From: Flavobacteriaceae bacterium UBA4166
Lineage (GTDB): Bacteria > Bacteroidota > Bacteroidia > Flavobacteriales > Flavobacteriaceae
Length of the DNA stretch: 64,000 nt
Assembly (NCBI GenBank): GCA_002379985.1
Contig: DFVG01000030.1
Coordinates: 2,129 to 66,128 of the forward strand
Reading direction: 5' to 3'
This document shows, piece after piece, positions 6,811 to 14,485 of the stretch. The position numbers and the translations under genes were made by a program. Each line of letters opens with the position of its first letter. The stretch's first letter is position 1. The notes beneath the pieces were generated by a model. That model made no database searches and was not told where the DNA came from. It saw only the letters and a list, made by a program, of their open reading frames with translations.

Positions 6811-6878
6811 ATCAAAAACCTGTGATATAAAATATTGTTTAATCCATTCCGCTCCCCAAGGGGTCGGGATAAAAATTA

Positions 6879-8426
6879 ATGAACGTGAACTACGAATTAT
6901 TTATTAGATCCGGTTCACAAGAAGTTGATTTTGCCCTGTTAAAAGATGGAAAACTAGTTGAATTACACAAAGAGGAAGACGGCAATAAATTTACTGTAGG
7001 AGATATTTTTCTTGCGAAAATTAGAAAAACCGTTCCCGGCCTTAACGCAGCCTTCGTCAATGTAGGTTACGAAAAAGATGCGTTTTTGCATTATCACGAC
7101 TTAGGACCGAACATTCCTTCTTTGCTGAAATTCGTAAAACGTGTAAGCACAGGTAAACTTAAAGACTATTCTTTAAAGAATTTCCCATTCGACAAAGAGA
7201 TTGATAAGAACGGCGCTATTAATAACGCTGTAAAGAACAATCAATCGGTACTGGTACAGATCGTAAAAGAACCCATTTCCACAAAAGGACCACGTATTAG
7301 CTCTGAGCTTTCCATAGCCGGACGCTATATCGTCTTGGTTCCCTTTTCAAACCGAGTTTCTATTTCACAAAAAATAGAGAGCCGCGAAGAAAAAGAGCGA
7401 CTCAAACGCTTGATTCAAAGCATTCGGCCAAAAGGATTTGGCGTTATTATACGAACCGTAGCAGAGGGCAAAAAAGTAGCAGAACTGGATCAAGATTTAC
7501 AAAATCTTATGGATCGCTGGACAGCGATGTGTAAGAAGCTACGGGGAGCGCACCATCCCAGCAAGGTGCTTGGCGAGTTAAACAGAGGCGCTTCGATCAT
7601 CAGAGATTTATTTAACGATTCCTTTTCGGCAATCCATATTGATGACGAAACACTCTACTTGCAAATAAAAGATTATGTGCAGCTAATTGCACCTAAGAAA
7701 GAGAATATTGTGAAGTTATACGATAGCAAAGTTCCGATCTTCGAAAAATTCGGGATCGAACGGCAAATCAAAACTTCATTTGGCAAAACCGTATCAGGAA
7801 GCAAAGGTACTTACTTGGTAGTCGAACATACCGAAGCCATGCACGTTATCGACGTGAACAGTGGCAACCGAAGTAACAAATCGAAAAGCCAAGAAGAGAC
7901 CGCACTTGAAGTAAACATGATCGCCGCTACCGAGGTAGCCCGGCAATTGCGTTTACGAGATATGGGAGGAATTATTGTCATCGACTTCATCGATATGGGA
8001 GTTGCTGGCAACCGCAAAAAGCTCTTCAACCACCTTCGTGATGAAATGAAGGATGATAGAGCCAAACACAAGATCCTTCCACCGAGTAAATTCGGACTCA
8101 TTCAAATCACACGCCAACGCGTGCGACCAGAAATGAACATCAAGACACGCGAAGAAGACCCTAATCAAGGGGAAGGCGAAATTGAAGCGCCCATCGTATT
8201 GGTTCAGAAAATGACCGAAGACCTGAAACGCTTGTTCAAAAAAGACTATAAGAAGATGACCTTACATACGCATCCGTTTATAGCAGCCTTTTTAACCAAA
8301 GGCTTTCCATCGGTGCGAACCAAATGGTTCATGAAGCACAAAAAGTGGGTGAATATTCAACCCCGCGATGCTTACACGTATTTAGAATACCATTTCTTAG
8401 ATAAGGATGGTAATATTATCAAATAA
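6879..8426 (+). CDS. rng: Ribonuclease G/E family endoribonuclease
   Basis: This 515-residue endoribonuclease handles rRNA maturation and mRNA decay. The S1 RNA-binding part covers about 35-130 (FTVGDIFLAKIRKTVPGLNAAF). The catalytic domain has Asp325 in HVIDVNSGN and the acidic GIIVIDFIDM motif (364-373), the Mg-binding residues of RNase E/G. It lacks the degradosome scaffold of RNase E. The zinc-link motif CPxCxGxG is absent: the equivalent place (about 424-434) reads REEDPNQGEGE. It starts at the ATG at 6879 after a leader with several inverted repeats. Confidence 0.94.
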   Translation: MNVNYELFIRSGSQEVDFALLKDGKLVELHKEEDGNKFTVGDIFLAKIRKTVPGLNAAFVNVGYEKDAFLHYHDLGPNIPSLLKFVKRVSTGKLKDYSLKNFPFDKEIDKNGAINNAVKNNQSVLVQIVKEPISTKGPRISSELSIAGRYIVLVPFSNRVSISQKIESREEKERLKRLIQSIRPKGFGVIIRTVAEGKKVAELDQDLQNLMDRWTAMCKKLRGAHHPSKVLGELNRGASIIRDLFNDSFSAIHIDDETLYLQIKDYVQLIAPKKENIVKLYDSKVPIFEKFGIERQIKTSFGKTVSGSKGTYLVVEHTEAMHVIDVNSGNRSNKSKSQEETALEVNMIAATEVARQLRLRDMGGIIVIDFIDMGVAGNRKKLFNHLRDEMKDDRAKHKILPPSKFGLIQITRQRVRPEMNIKTREEDPNQGEGEIEAPIVLVQKMTEDLKRLFKKDYKKMTLHTHPFIAAFLTKGFPSVRTKWFMKHKKWVNIQPRDAYTYLEYHFLDKDGNIIK

Positions 8427-8430
8427 TGAG

Positions 8431-8466
8431 AAACCCTTTCCAACCCTGTTGCGAAAGGGTTTTTTT
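8431..8466 (+). terminator. Rho-independent terminator after rng
   Basis: AAACCCTTTC (8431-8440) pairs perfectly with GAAAGGGTTT (8453-8462) around a 12-base loop, followed by TTTT. It begins four bases after the rng stop. Confidence 0.9.
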
Positions 8467-8481
8467 ATGTACTTTTTTGAG

Positions 8482-8976
8482 ATGAAAAAGAAGTTCTCTT
8501 CGGAACAAAAAAAATCGTATACCGTAGATGAAGCCACCCTTCGGCTGGAGCGCTACTGCGCCTACCAAGAACGTTCACATAAAGAAGTTCGGCAAAAACT
8601 GAAGGAACTTAAGATGATCCCGGAAGCTGTCGATCATATCATTTTACACCTCCTTCAACACAATTACCTCAATGAAACTCGTTTCGCCACAGCCTTTGCG
8701 CGTGGAAAGTTTCGCCAGAAAAAATGGGGGAAACAACGCATCGTCCTCGAATTGAAACGACGCGATATTTCGGCCTACAACATCAAAAAAGCGCTAGAAG
8801 AAATTTCGGCAACCGATTATAACACGACCTTCCACACGCTGGCCGAAAAACGCTGGAAACAACTCGCTTCTGAAAAAAACGCACAGCACAAAAAACGAAA
8901 ATTTGTGACCTACTTGCAATACCGTGGTTGGGAATTGTCATGGATCTGGGAGAAATATAACGACCTTACGAGCTAA
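8482..8976 (+). CDS. recX: RecX family regulator of RecA
   Basis: RecX proteins bind RecA filaments and modulate recombination. This one has about 164 residues and the three-helix repeats of the family: RLERYCAYQERSHKEVRQKL, DHIILHLLQHNYLNETRFATAF with the conserved YLNxxRFA motif, then the GKQRIVLELKRRDIS helix. I start at the ATG at 8482 (MKKKFSSEQ). An ATG at 8467 (MYFFE) is also in frame but lies in the U-run of the rng terminator, and longer versions would begin inside rng. The 3' end overlaps the convergent oxygenase gene by 11 bases. Confidence 0.9.
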   Translation: MKKKFSSEQKKSYTVDEATLRLERYCAYQERSHKEVRQKLKELKMIPEAVDHIILHLLQHNYLNETRFATAFARGKFRQKKWGKQRIVLELKRRDISAYNIKKALEEISATDYNTTFHTLAEKRWKQLASEKNAQHKKRKFVTYLQYRGWELSWIWEKYNDLTS

Positions 8977-9832
8977 GACCTAATTTCGCATGCGTTCTGT
9001 CAATAGCCTTCTGGTTCTTTGTATCGATCCATTGTTGACCTTTCCAACGCCGCATCAAATTATCATAATGCCGCATGATCAACACATTGTATAAGGCCTT
9101 CCCTAAATTCTTCGGGTTTCTGGCAATAGCCCGTAAACTCATCGAAAATCCGGGGGTGATATAACGCATATAATGCCAATATCCTTCGGGCATATAAAGC
9201 ACATGGCCGTGCGATAATTTCCCGGTGAAGCCTTCTGCTTGTTGCAATGCCGGCCATTTATCATAATCGGGATTCTTAAAATCGATATCCTCCCGAACGA
9301 TCAACGAATGCGGTATTTTATAAAGGTAGTCATTCTGATCTTGATCGAACAAGATCACCTCTTTTTCCCCATGAAAGTGAAAATGAAAAATGTTCGCCAG
9401 ATCGATATCGTAATGCATAAAGGTATGGCTGTCTTCTCCCCCGAAGAACAACATGGGTAGTTTTTTCATTAGGCGGAGTCCAAAGTCAGGCCAATCATAA
9501 TCTTTTTGCAATTCAGGGACTTCTTTTAAGACGTTCCATAGAAAAATACGATACTTGGTAGGTTCCTTCTGAAGCAATTCAATGTATTCTGACATCTTCA
9601 TTTTCGCATGCGGCTCATTAAAACCGTCTTCATGCGATACCGGGCGATCATCGTACAGAGGCACTTCTTTCTCCCCTGCCTTGACTTTCATATATTCTAA
9701 GTTCCACTTATCAAAAGCAGGCCAGTCTTCAATAGCACGTTCCAAGATCACCGGTTTTTGAGGTTTGAAGTAGTGCTCCAAAAACTCGGTTTTCGTCAAC
9801 GATTCATGTCGGTCTATAGGATGTAAGGTCAT
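8966..9832 (-). CDS. Cupin-like (JmjC/cupin_8) 2-oxoglutarate/Fe(II) oxygenase
   Basis: This 288-residue soluble protein has a double-stranded beta-helix core. The iron facial triad is visible as His140-x-Asp142 (FMHYDIDLANIF) and His220 (MPEGYWHYMRYI). Lys157 (FHGEKEVILFDQ) is placed to bind 2-oxoglutarate. The N-terminal motif QKPVILERAIEDWPAFDKW matches cupin_8 proteins such as FIH and JMJD5 relatives, which hydroxylate protein or small-molecule substrates. The substrate is not known. It is convergent with recX, with the last 11 bases overlapping, so the two are unlikely to share a function. Confidence 0.85.
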   Translation of the reverse strand: MTLHPIDRHESLTKTEFLEHYFKPQKPVILERAIEDWPAFDKWNLEYMKVKAGEKEVPLYDDRPVSHEDGFNEPHAKMKMSEYIELLQKEPTKYRIFLWNVLKEVPELQKDYDWPDFGLRLMKKLPMLFFGGEDSHTFMHYDIDLANIFHFHFHGEKEVILFDQDQNDYLYKIPHSLIVREDIDFKNPDYDKWPALQQAEGFTGKLSHGHVLYMPEGYWHYMRYITPGFSMSLRAIARNPKNLGKALYNVLIMRHYDNLMRRWKGQQWIDTKNQKAIDRTHAKLGLSS

Positions 9833-9921
9833 AAATTGCTATTGAGCGTAAAAGTACAAAACTTAACCATTCCGTAACCTAGGAATCATTGCTTGTCTTT
9901 ATGGAAACATTGGGTTTGAAC

Positions 9922-9948
9922 ATAAAAAAGTCCGCCGAAGCGGACTTT
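9922..9948 (-). terminator. Rho-independent terminator after the FN3 lipoprotein gene
   Basis: AAAGTCCGC (9927-9935) pairs with GCGGACTTT (9940-9948) around a CGAA loop. On the minus strand it ends in a T-tract, 24 bases past the FN3 gene stop. Confidence 0.85.
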
Positions 9949-9971
9949 CCATTAATATCGTTTATCGGTGA

Positions 9972-10604
9972 TTAAGAATCTGTAGTCACCACCAAAGCAT
10001 CTGTATAATCGCTAAAGCCATCGCTGCCACAATTGGCGCGCACATAGATTTCATAAGTAGTGCCCGGAACCAAGCCTTCCAGCAAGGCTGTACTCTCTGA
10101 AGTTCCTATGGTCTCTCCTGTTCCCAACGGGAACCCTACGGGGCCGTATTCTACCTGCCATGCGGTCTCGGTGTTTTCCAACCAATTCACACGTATGGTA
10201 GTATCGCCTACCGAAACGAGCGTAAGTTCTAGTGGTACATTACAAGCGTCTGGATCGAAAGGGGTTTCAAACTGAATGCGTAGATCGCTACTAAAACCGT
10301 CGCTTCCGCAGTTTGCACGCAAATACAGTTCGTAACTGGTTTCAGGTTCTAACCCATCCACGGTGTACGGAATGCGAGACGTACGTTCTACCGTTCCATT
10401 TCCTACCGCGAAACCGGTTGGACCGTACTCCAATTCAAAAGCGGTTTCACCACGCCCATCCCAACTAAGCAGCACATTTCTGCTGTTCAATTGGTCAATG
10501 ACCAAATCGGCCGGCATGGTGCAATTGTTCGTAGTATCGTCGTCTTTATTACAGGAAATAAACGTTATTCCCACGAGGAATAAAAAAGCAATTGATTTTT
10601 TCAT
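9972..10604 (-). CDS. Lipoprotein with two fibronectin type III domains
   Basis: This surface or periplasmic lipoprotein of about 210 residues has signal MKKSIAFLFLVGITFISC (acceptor Cys at 18) and an acidic stretch NKDDDTTNN, a pattern that favours surface export in Bacteroidota. Two FN3 domains of about 85 residues follow. Each carries the PGTTYEIYVRANCGSDGFS-type strand, and they are clearly repeats of each other (YLRANCGSDGFS and YVRANCGSDGFS). Each also has a second Cys near its start, suggesting one disulfide per domain. There is no enzymatic domain and no T9SS tail; a binding or adhesion role is a guess. The ATG at 10602-10604 is chosen because the signal peptide starts there. Confidence 0.82.
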   Translation of the reverse strand: MKKSIAFLFLVGITFISCNKDDDTTNNCTMPADLVIDQLNSRNVLLSWDGRGETAFELEYGPTGFAVGNGTVERTSRIPYTVDGLEPETSYELYLRANCGSDGFSSDLRIQFETPFDPDACNVPLELTLVSVGDTTIRVNWLENTETAWQVEYGPVGFPLGTGETIGTSESTALLEGLVPGTTYEIYVRANCGSDGFSDYTDALVVTTDS

Positions 10605-10631
10605 ATAAGATTGTTTTCGGTACTGATAACG

Positions 10632-10660
10632 CAAAGAGAGTGCCGATTATTTGGCACAAA
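10632..10660 (-). promoter_or_regulatory. Probable promoter for the FN3 lipoprotein gene
   Basis: On the minus strand TTTG (10660-10657), a 17-base spacer and TCTCTTTG (10639-10632) resemble the Bacteroidota consensus; only the TA of the -7 is imperfect. It lies 28 bases before the start codon. Confidence 0.5.
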
Positions 10661-10707
10661 CTGTTTTTTGTTTGATTTGTTTTTTGAAATTTTCGCCTGA
10701 AGAGAGA

Positions 10708-11802
10708 CTATAAACGCTCTTTGGCATTGGCTTTCGCCGTTTCGTTCCGTACAATTTTATGCCCCGGACGCGTCCATTTTGGTTTTTCTCCCAGGGGTGC
10801 AAATTGAGATGCTTCGGCTTCAACCGTTTCCGGCTGAGCTTTTTTAACAAAGGGAGCTTGCGGTTGTAAACCAAGCAGCTTGAACATTTCCATGTCTTCG
10901 TTCACATCTGGGTTTGGCGTAGTTAACAACTTGTCTCCAGCAAAGATTGAATTCGCCCCTGCAAAGAAACACATGGCTTGTCCTTCTCTGCTCATTTCAG
11001 TTCGCCCTGCAGAAAGTCGTACTTGGGTTTTTGGCATTACAATACGCGTGGTCGCTACCATACGCACCATATCCCAAATACTTACAGGCTCCATTTCTTC
11101 CATCGGGGTACCTTCCACCGCCACTAAGGCGTTGATAGGCACCGATTCGGGCTGCGGATTCAAGGTTGCTAAAGCTACTAACATCCCGGCGCGATCTTCC
11201 AAATTTTCACCCATCCCAATAATACCGCCGCTACACACGGTTACATTGGTCTTACGTACATTCGAGATGGTATCCAAACGGTCTTTATAGGCGCGGGTAG
11301 AGATCACATCTTTATAATAATCTTCTGAAGTATCTAAATTATGGTTATAGGCATAAAGTCCGGCTTCTGCCAAGCGTTGCGCTTGCGTTTCTGTGATCAT
11401 TCCCAATGTGCAACACACTTCCATGTCCAGTTTGTTGATAGTGCGTACCATCTCTAAGACTTGATCAAACTCTTCCCCATCTTTTACATTTCTCCAAGCC
11501 GCTCCCATACACACCCGAGAACTTCCCGAAGCCTTGGCACGCAAGGCCTGTGCTTTTACATGCGATACCGTCATCAGGTCGTTTCCTTCAATATCGGTGT
11601 GGTAGCGGGCCGCTTGCGGACAATAGCCACAATCTTCAGGACAGCCTCCGGTTTTAATAGAAAGTAAGGTAGAAACCTGTACCTGATTTGGGTCGTGATG
11701 TTCCCGATGGACGGTGGCTGCTCGATACAGCAATTCCATCATAGGCAGGTTGTAAATGGCTAAAATCTCGTCTTTGGTCCAGTTATGTTTTGGTTCGGTC
11801 AT
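10708..11802 (-). CDS. bioB: Biotin synthase
   Basis: BioB is the radical-SAM enzyme that inserts sulfur into dethiobiotin, the last step of biotin synthesis. The SAM-cluster motif C54-x3-C58-x2-C61 (GGCPEDCGYCPQAA) is intact. The later motifs CSGGIIGMGE, INALVAVEGTPM and RLSAGRTEMS are typical of BioB. The protein has 364 residues, with a loosely conserved tail of about 40 after FKLLGLQPQ. It is the last gene of the biotin cluster but is set off from the ketosynthase gene by 190 bases holding a repeat-like element, so it may be expressed partly separately. Confidence 0.97.
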   Translation of the reverse strand: MTEPKHNWTKDEILAIYNLPMMELLYRAATVHREHHDPNQVQVSTLLSIKTGGCPEDCGYCPQAARYHTDIEGNDLMTVSHVKAQALRAKASGSSRVCMGAAWRNVKDGEEFDQVLEMVRTINKLDMEVCCTLGMITETQAQRLAEAGLYAYNHNLDTSEDYYKDVISTRAYKDRLDTISNVRKTNVTVCSGGIIGMGENLEDRAGMLVALATLNPQPESVPINALVAVEGTPMEEMEPVSIWDMVRMVATTRIVMPKTQVRLSAGRTEMSREGQAMCFFAGANSIFAGDKLLTTPNPDVNEDMEMFKLLGLQPQAPFVKKAQPETVEAEASQFAPLGEKPKWTRPGHKIVRNETAKANAKERL

Positions 11803-11810
11803 GTAGCAGT

Positions 11811-11900
11811 TTTAGGGGCTTTCCCCAACAAAAGTTGGGGTCGGGCGGTACGCTGTATCTTTTTGTTAAGCAAAAAGGATGTCGCTTCCCTCCCTAAGCC
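11811..11900. repeat. Two-hairpin element, candidate dispersed intergenic repeat
   Basis: Two adjacent stems are visible. CCCCAAC (11823-11829) pairs with GTTGGGG (11834-11840), and CTTTTTG (11859-11865) pairs with CAAAAAG (11871-11877), joined by TCGGGCGGTACGCTGTAT and followed by GATGTCGCTTCCCTCCCTAA. From memory this GGGGTCGGGC...CAAAAAGGATG layout recurs in spacers of many Bacteroidota genomes. A GGGGTCGGG fragment also occurs in the rng leader near 6860. The rest of the bioB upstream gap shows nothing else clear. Confidence 0.5.
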
Positions 11901-11992
11901 GAATCAAAAATAGCCAAAAATGTATTAGGGTCAAGAATTTTGAGGCAAAATGCCAGGACGTTTTTATATCCCTCGGCACCAAACTACTGTTA

Positions 11993-13156
11993 CTATTTGG
12001 AAACGATCAAGCTTACTGCATTCCCGCCAAAGCCTACTGCATTGACCATCACTATTTGTAGCTCGTTGGGTAAATGACGCCTGTTCGAATAAAATGGATT
12101 TTCAATAAATTGATTGTGTTGTAGCATCATCACGGCGAGCTCCAAACTCAGCATTCCCGATGCTGCAAACGTATGGCCTACCAACCATTTGTTAGACGTA
12201 AGTAAAGGAAGTTGTCTTCCAAACACGGTATCAATAGCCGACTTTTCGGCTAGATCGCCCTTTACCGTACCCGGCGCATGCATTACGATGACATCAACCG
12301 TGTCGAGCTGCGCTTGCTGTAAAGCCGCTTTCATACTTTTCTGAAAACATTGCGCGTCTTCGCTAATAGCACTTCCGTGGGAGATGTTTTCCGTAGCAAA
12401 ACCCCAACCGCTGATCACAGCTTGGGTTCGTTCAGAAACTTTTGCTTCTAAGAATGCCACGGCGGCCGCTTCTCCCAACACCATCGTATTGCGTTTCTTC
12501 TGAAATCGCATCGACTCGCAAGGACGCTCATGTGTTTCTTTGGAGTACAACCGCAACGCCTTCATCTGTGCCAAAGTAAAGGGCGTTAGAGCGGCTTCAG
12601 AACCGCCTGCAATAAATCCATCGGCCATGCCCGAGCATAACCAAGCGATACCATTTAATACCGCGTGCAAGGCCGTAGAACACGTTACTGAATGCTCTAT
12701 TGTGATACCCCGTGCTCCTAAATCTTGTGCTACCCACGAAGAAATATTGCCCAAGGTTGTGGTAGGCGACGTAAAGGGAGATACCTTCCCTTCTTCTTGA
12801 AAGGCTTTGAAATACTGTTCCCATAATCCGGTGGCGCCACGAGAAGAACCAATGTTAATTCCTATCTGGCTATTCGCTATTCCAGAAATTGGTAGTTGTC
12901 GGGCCGCTTGTATGGCCATCAATACACTATTATCGAGGGTTTCATAGCCGTGACGTTCGAGCCGAAGCTGATCGAGCGCAGCGGTAGTTTCTGAGGAGAG
13001 TTTCGAGACCCAATCGCATCCCGCTTCGTGCTTCCATTCGGAAAAACACGGACTCGCTTTTTGATAGGCCTCCCAAATAGCGTGCGACCGACTTCCCAGG
13101 GCAGAAAGACTGGTGATTCCTGAAATGGAAATGACAGATGGACTCGTTACGTTCAT
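11993..13156 (-). CDS. FabF-like beta-ketoacyl synthase in the biotin cluster
   Basis: This 387-residue condensing enzyme has all catalytic residues: nucleophile Cys159 (HSVTCSTALHAV), His293 (MHAPGTVKGD) and Lys323/His328 (KWLVGHTFAASG), plus the Gly-rich tail NAVGFGGNAVSL. Such enzymes extend acyl chains with malonyl-ACP. Its place between bioA and bioB suggests it makes the pimelate-type precursor, perhaps extending a malonyl-methyl ester or another starter in place of housekeeping FabF. That is inference; it could also be a general fatty-acid enzyme. The ATG at 13154-13156 is preferred over a TTG three codons upstream. The end of the bioA gene is 45 bases away. Confidence 0.88.
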   Translation of the reverse strand: MNVTSPSVISISGITSLSALGSRSHAIWEAYQKASPCFSEWKHEAGCDWVSKLSSETTAALDQLRLERHGYETLDNSVLMAIQAARQLPISGIANSQIGINIGSSRGATGLWEQYFKAFQEEGKVSPFTSPTTTLGNISSWVAQDLGARGITIEHSVTCSTALHAVLNGIAWLCSGMADGFIAGGSEAALTPFTLAQMKALRLYSKETHERPCESMRFQKKRNTMVLGEAAAVAFLEAKVSERTQAVISGWGFATENISHGSAISEDAQCFQKSMKAALQQAQLDTVDVIVMHAPGTVKGDLAEKSAIDTVFGRQLPLLTSNKWLVGHTFAASGMLSLELAVMMLQHNQFIENPFYSNRRHLPNELQIVMVNAVGFGGNAVSLIVSK

Positions 13157-13162
13157 GTGCTG

Positions 13163-13170
13163 CAAAAGTA
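13163..13170 (-). promoter_or_regulatory. -7 element close to the ketosynthase start
   Basis: The minus strand reads TACTTTTG, then six bases, then ATG. If used, the transcript would begin at or next to the start codon (leaderless or nearly so). No good -33 TTTG is seen at the right distance. Confidence 0.35.
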
Positions 13171-13201
13171 CAGTCTATTCTGTACTTCCTTCGGAAAGGT
13201 G

Positions 13202-14485
13202 CTAAGAAATTTTGGACGTTGCTAGAAAATCAATTACCGCCCGCAACCCATCGTACAATTGTTCCAGTTCTTCCGAAGAGATCACATACGGCGGTACCAA
13301 ATACAAGGTATTTCCCAACGGACGAAGATAGCAACCGCGCTCCATTAAGAAATCGTACATATGCTGTCTCAAATTTCCGTAGCGTTCCATAGCAATATTC
13401 ACTTCAAAGGCTAAGATGACGCCTAACGTTCTAGGGTTGGAAACCAATGAATGCGATTCTAATTCTTTCAAAAACGCTTCATGACTTTGGCGGACTCTCT
13501 TTATACCTTCCTGAATTTCATCAGTTTGCAACAAATCGATGGCCTTTGAAGCCACGGCACATGCTAAGGGATTGGCGCTATAGGTATGGGCATGAAAAAA
13601 TCCTTTGGCGACATTGTTATCGAGAAAAGCGTCGAAAACCTGCTGTGTACAGCTTGTAATGCCCATGGGTAGCATTCCTGCTGTCAAAGCCTTGCTCAAA
13701 CAGATGATGTCAGGTGATTCTGAGAGATATTCTGAAGCAAAATGCCTTCCGGTCTTTCCGAAACCGGTCATTACCTCATCGGCGATGCAAAGCACATCGT
13801 GCTTTTGGCATATTCGAAGTAATTCACTCAAGCCCTCCGCATCATGAAACTTCATGCCGGCGGCCCCTTGCACTACAGGCTCAAAGACGAAGGCCGCGAT
13901 ATCGCCACTTGCAACGATCTCCGAAGCCTGTTCGAAATAATCAGAAGCATCCTCCTTCTGTGGAGGTGCGATACGGATCACTTCAATAAAATGCTCTTCA
14001 AATGGCCCGTTATACACCGAAAGATTGGAGGCGCTCATCGCAGCCAAGGTATCGCCATGAAATCCGTTTGAAAAGGCGAGTAGTTTCTTTCGCTTTTGTC
14101 CTTTATTATCATGATACTGAAGCGCCATTTTAATGGCTGCTTCCACAGCTGTCGAGCCGTTATCATTGAAAAAGACCTTCGATTGATTTGATGGAAGGAT
14201 CCCTATCAACTTTTCAGCCAGCTGTACGGCGGGTTCGTGTGTAAATCCGGTGAAGACTACTTGATCAAGCTGAGCAGCTTGGTTTTGCGCCGCTTGAATC
14301 AGCGTTGGGTGACAGTGCCCATAGACCGCCGTATACCAGGAAGAAATTGCATCGATGTATTTGCTCCCTTGTTCATCATAAAGCCAAACTCCTTTCGCCT
14401 TGACGATGCCTAAAGGAGATGCTGCCGTTTGGTGTTGCGTAAGCGGGTGCCAGATATGATCTCGATCACGTTGTGCTAAGGACAT
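13202..14485 (-). CDS. bioA: Adenosylmethionine-8-amino-7-oxononanoate aminotransferase
   Basis: BioA is a class III PLP aminotransferase that converts KAPA to DAPA using S-adenosylmethionine as amino donor. The PLP Lys265 is in CLSKALTAGMLPMG, the Asp partner in CIADEVMTGFGKTG, and the N-terminal IWHPLTQHQ motif is the BioA-specific substrate segment. The 427 residues are normal. Its first 20 bases overlap the end of bioD, indicating translational coupling. The order bioF-bioD-bioA reflects the pathway. Confidence 0.97.
   Translation of the reverse strand: MSLAQRDRDHIWHPLTQHQTAASPLGIVKAKGVWLYDEQGSKYIDAISSWYTAVYGHCHPTLIQAAQNQAAQLDQVVFTGFTHEPAVQLAEKLIGILPSNQSKVFFNDNGSTAVEAAIKMALQYHDNKGQKRKKLLAFSNGFHGDTLAAMSASNLSVYNGPFEEHFIEVIRIAPPQKEDASDYFEQASEIVASGDIAAFVFEPVVQGAAGMKFHDAEGLSELLRICQKHDVLCIADEVMTGFGKTGRHFASEYLSESPDIICLSKALTAGMLPMGITSCTQQVFDAFLDNNVAKGFFHAHTYSANPLACAVASKAIDLLQTDEIQEGIKRVRQSHEAFLKELESHSLVSNPRTLGVILAFEVNIAMERYGNLRQHMYDFLMERGCYLRPLGNTLYLVPPYVISSEELEQLYDGLRAVIDFLATSKIS

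Noticed and set aside
8407..8481. Longer recX beginning inside rng
   Set aside because: The extension crosses the rng terminator and its residues do not resemble RecX; the ATG at 8482 after the hairpin is more likely.
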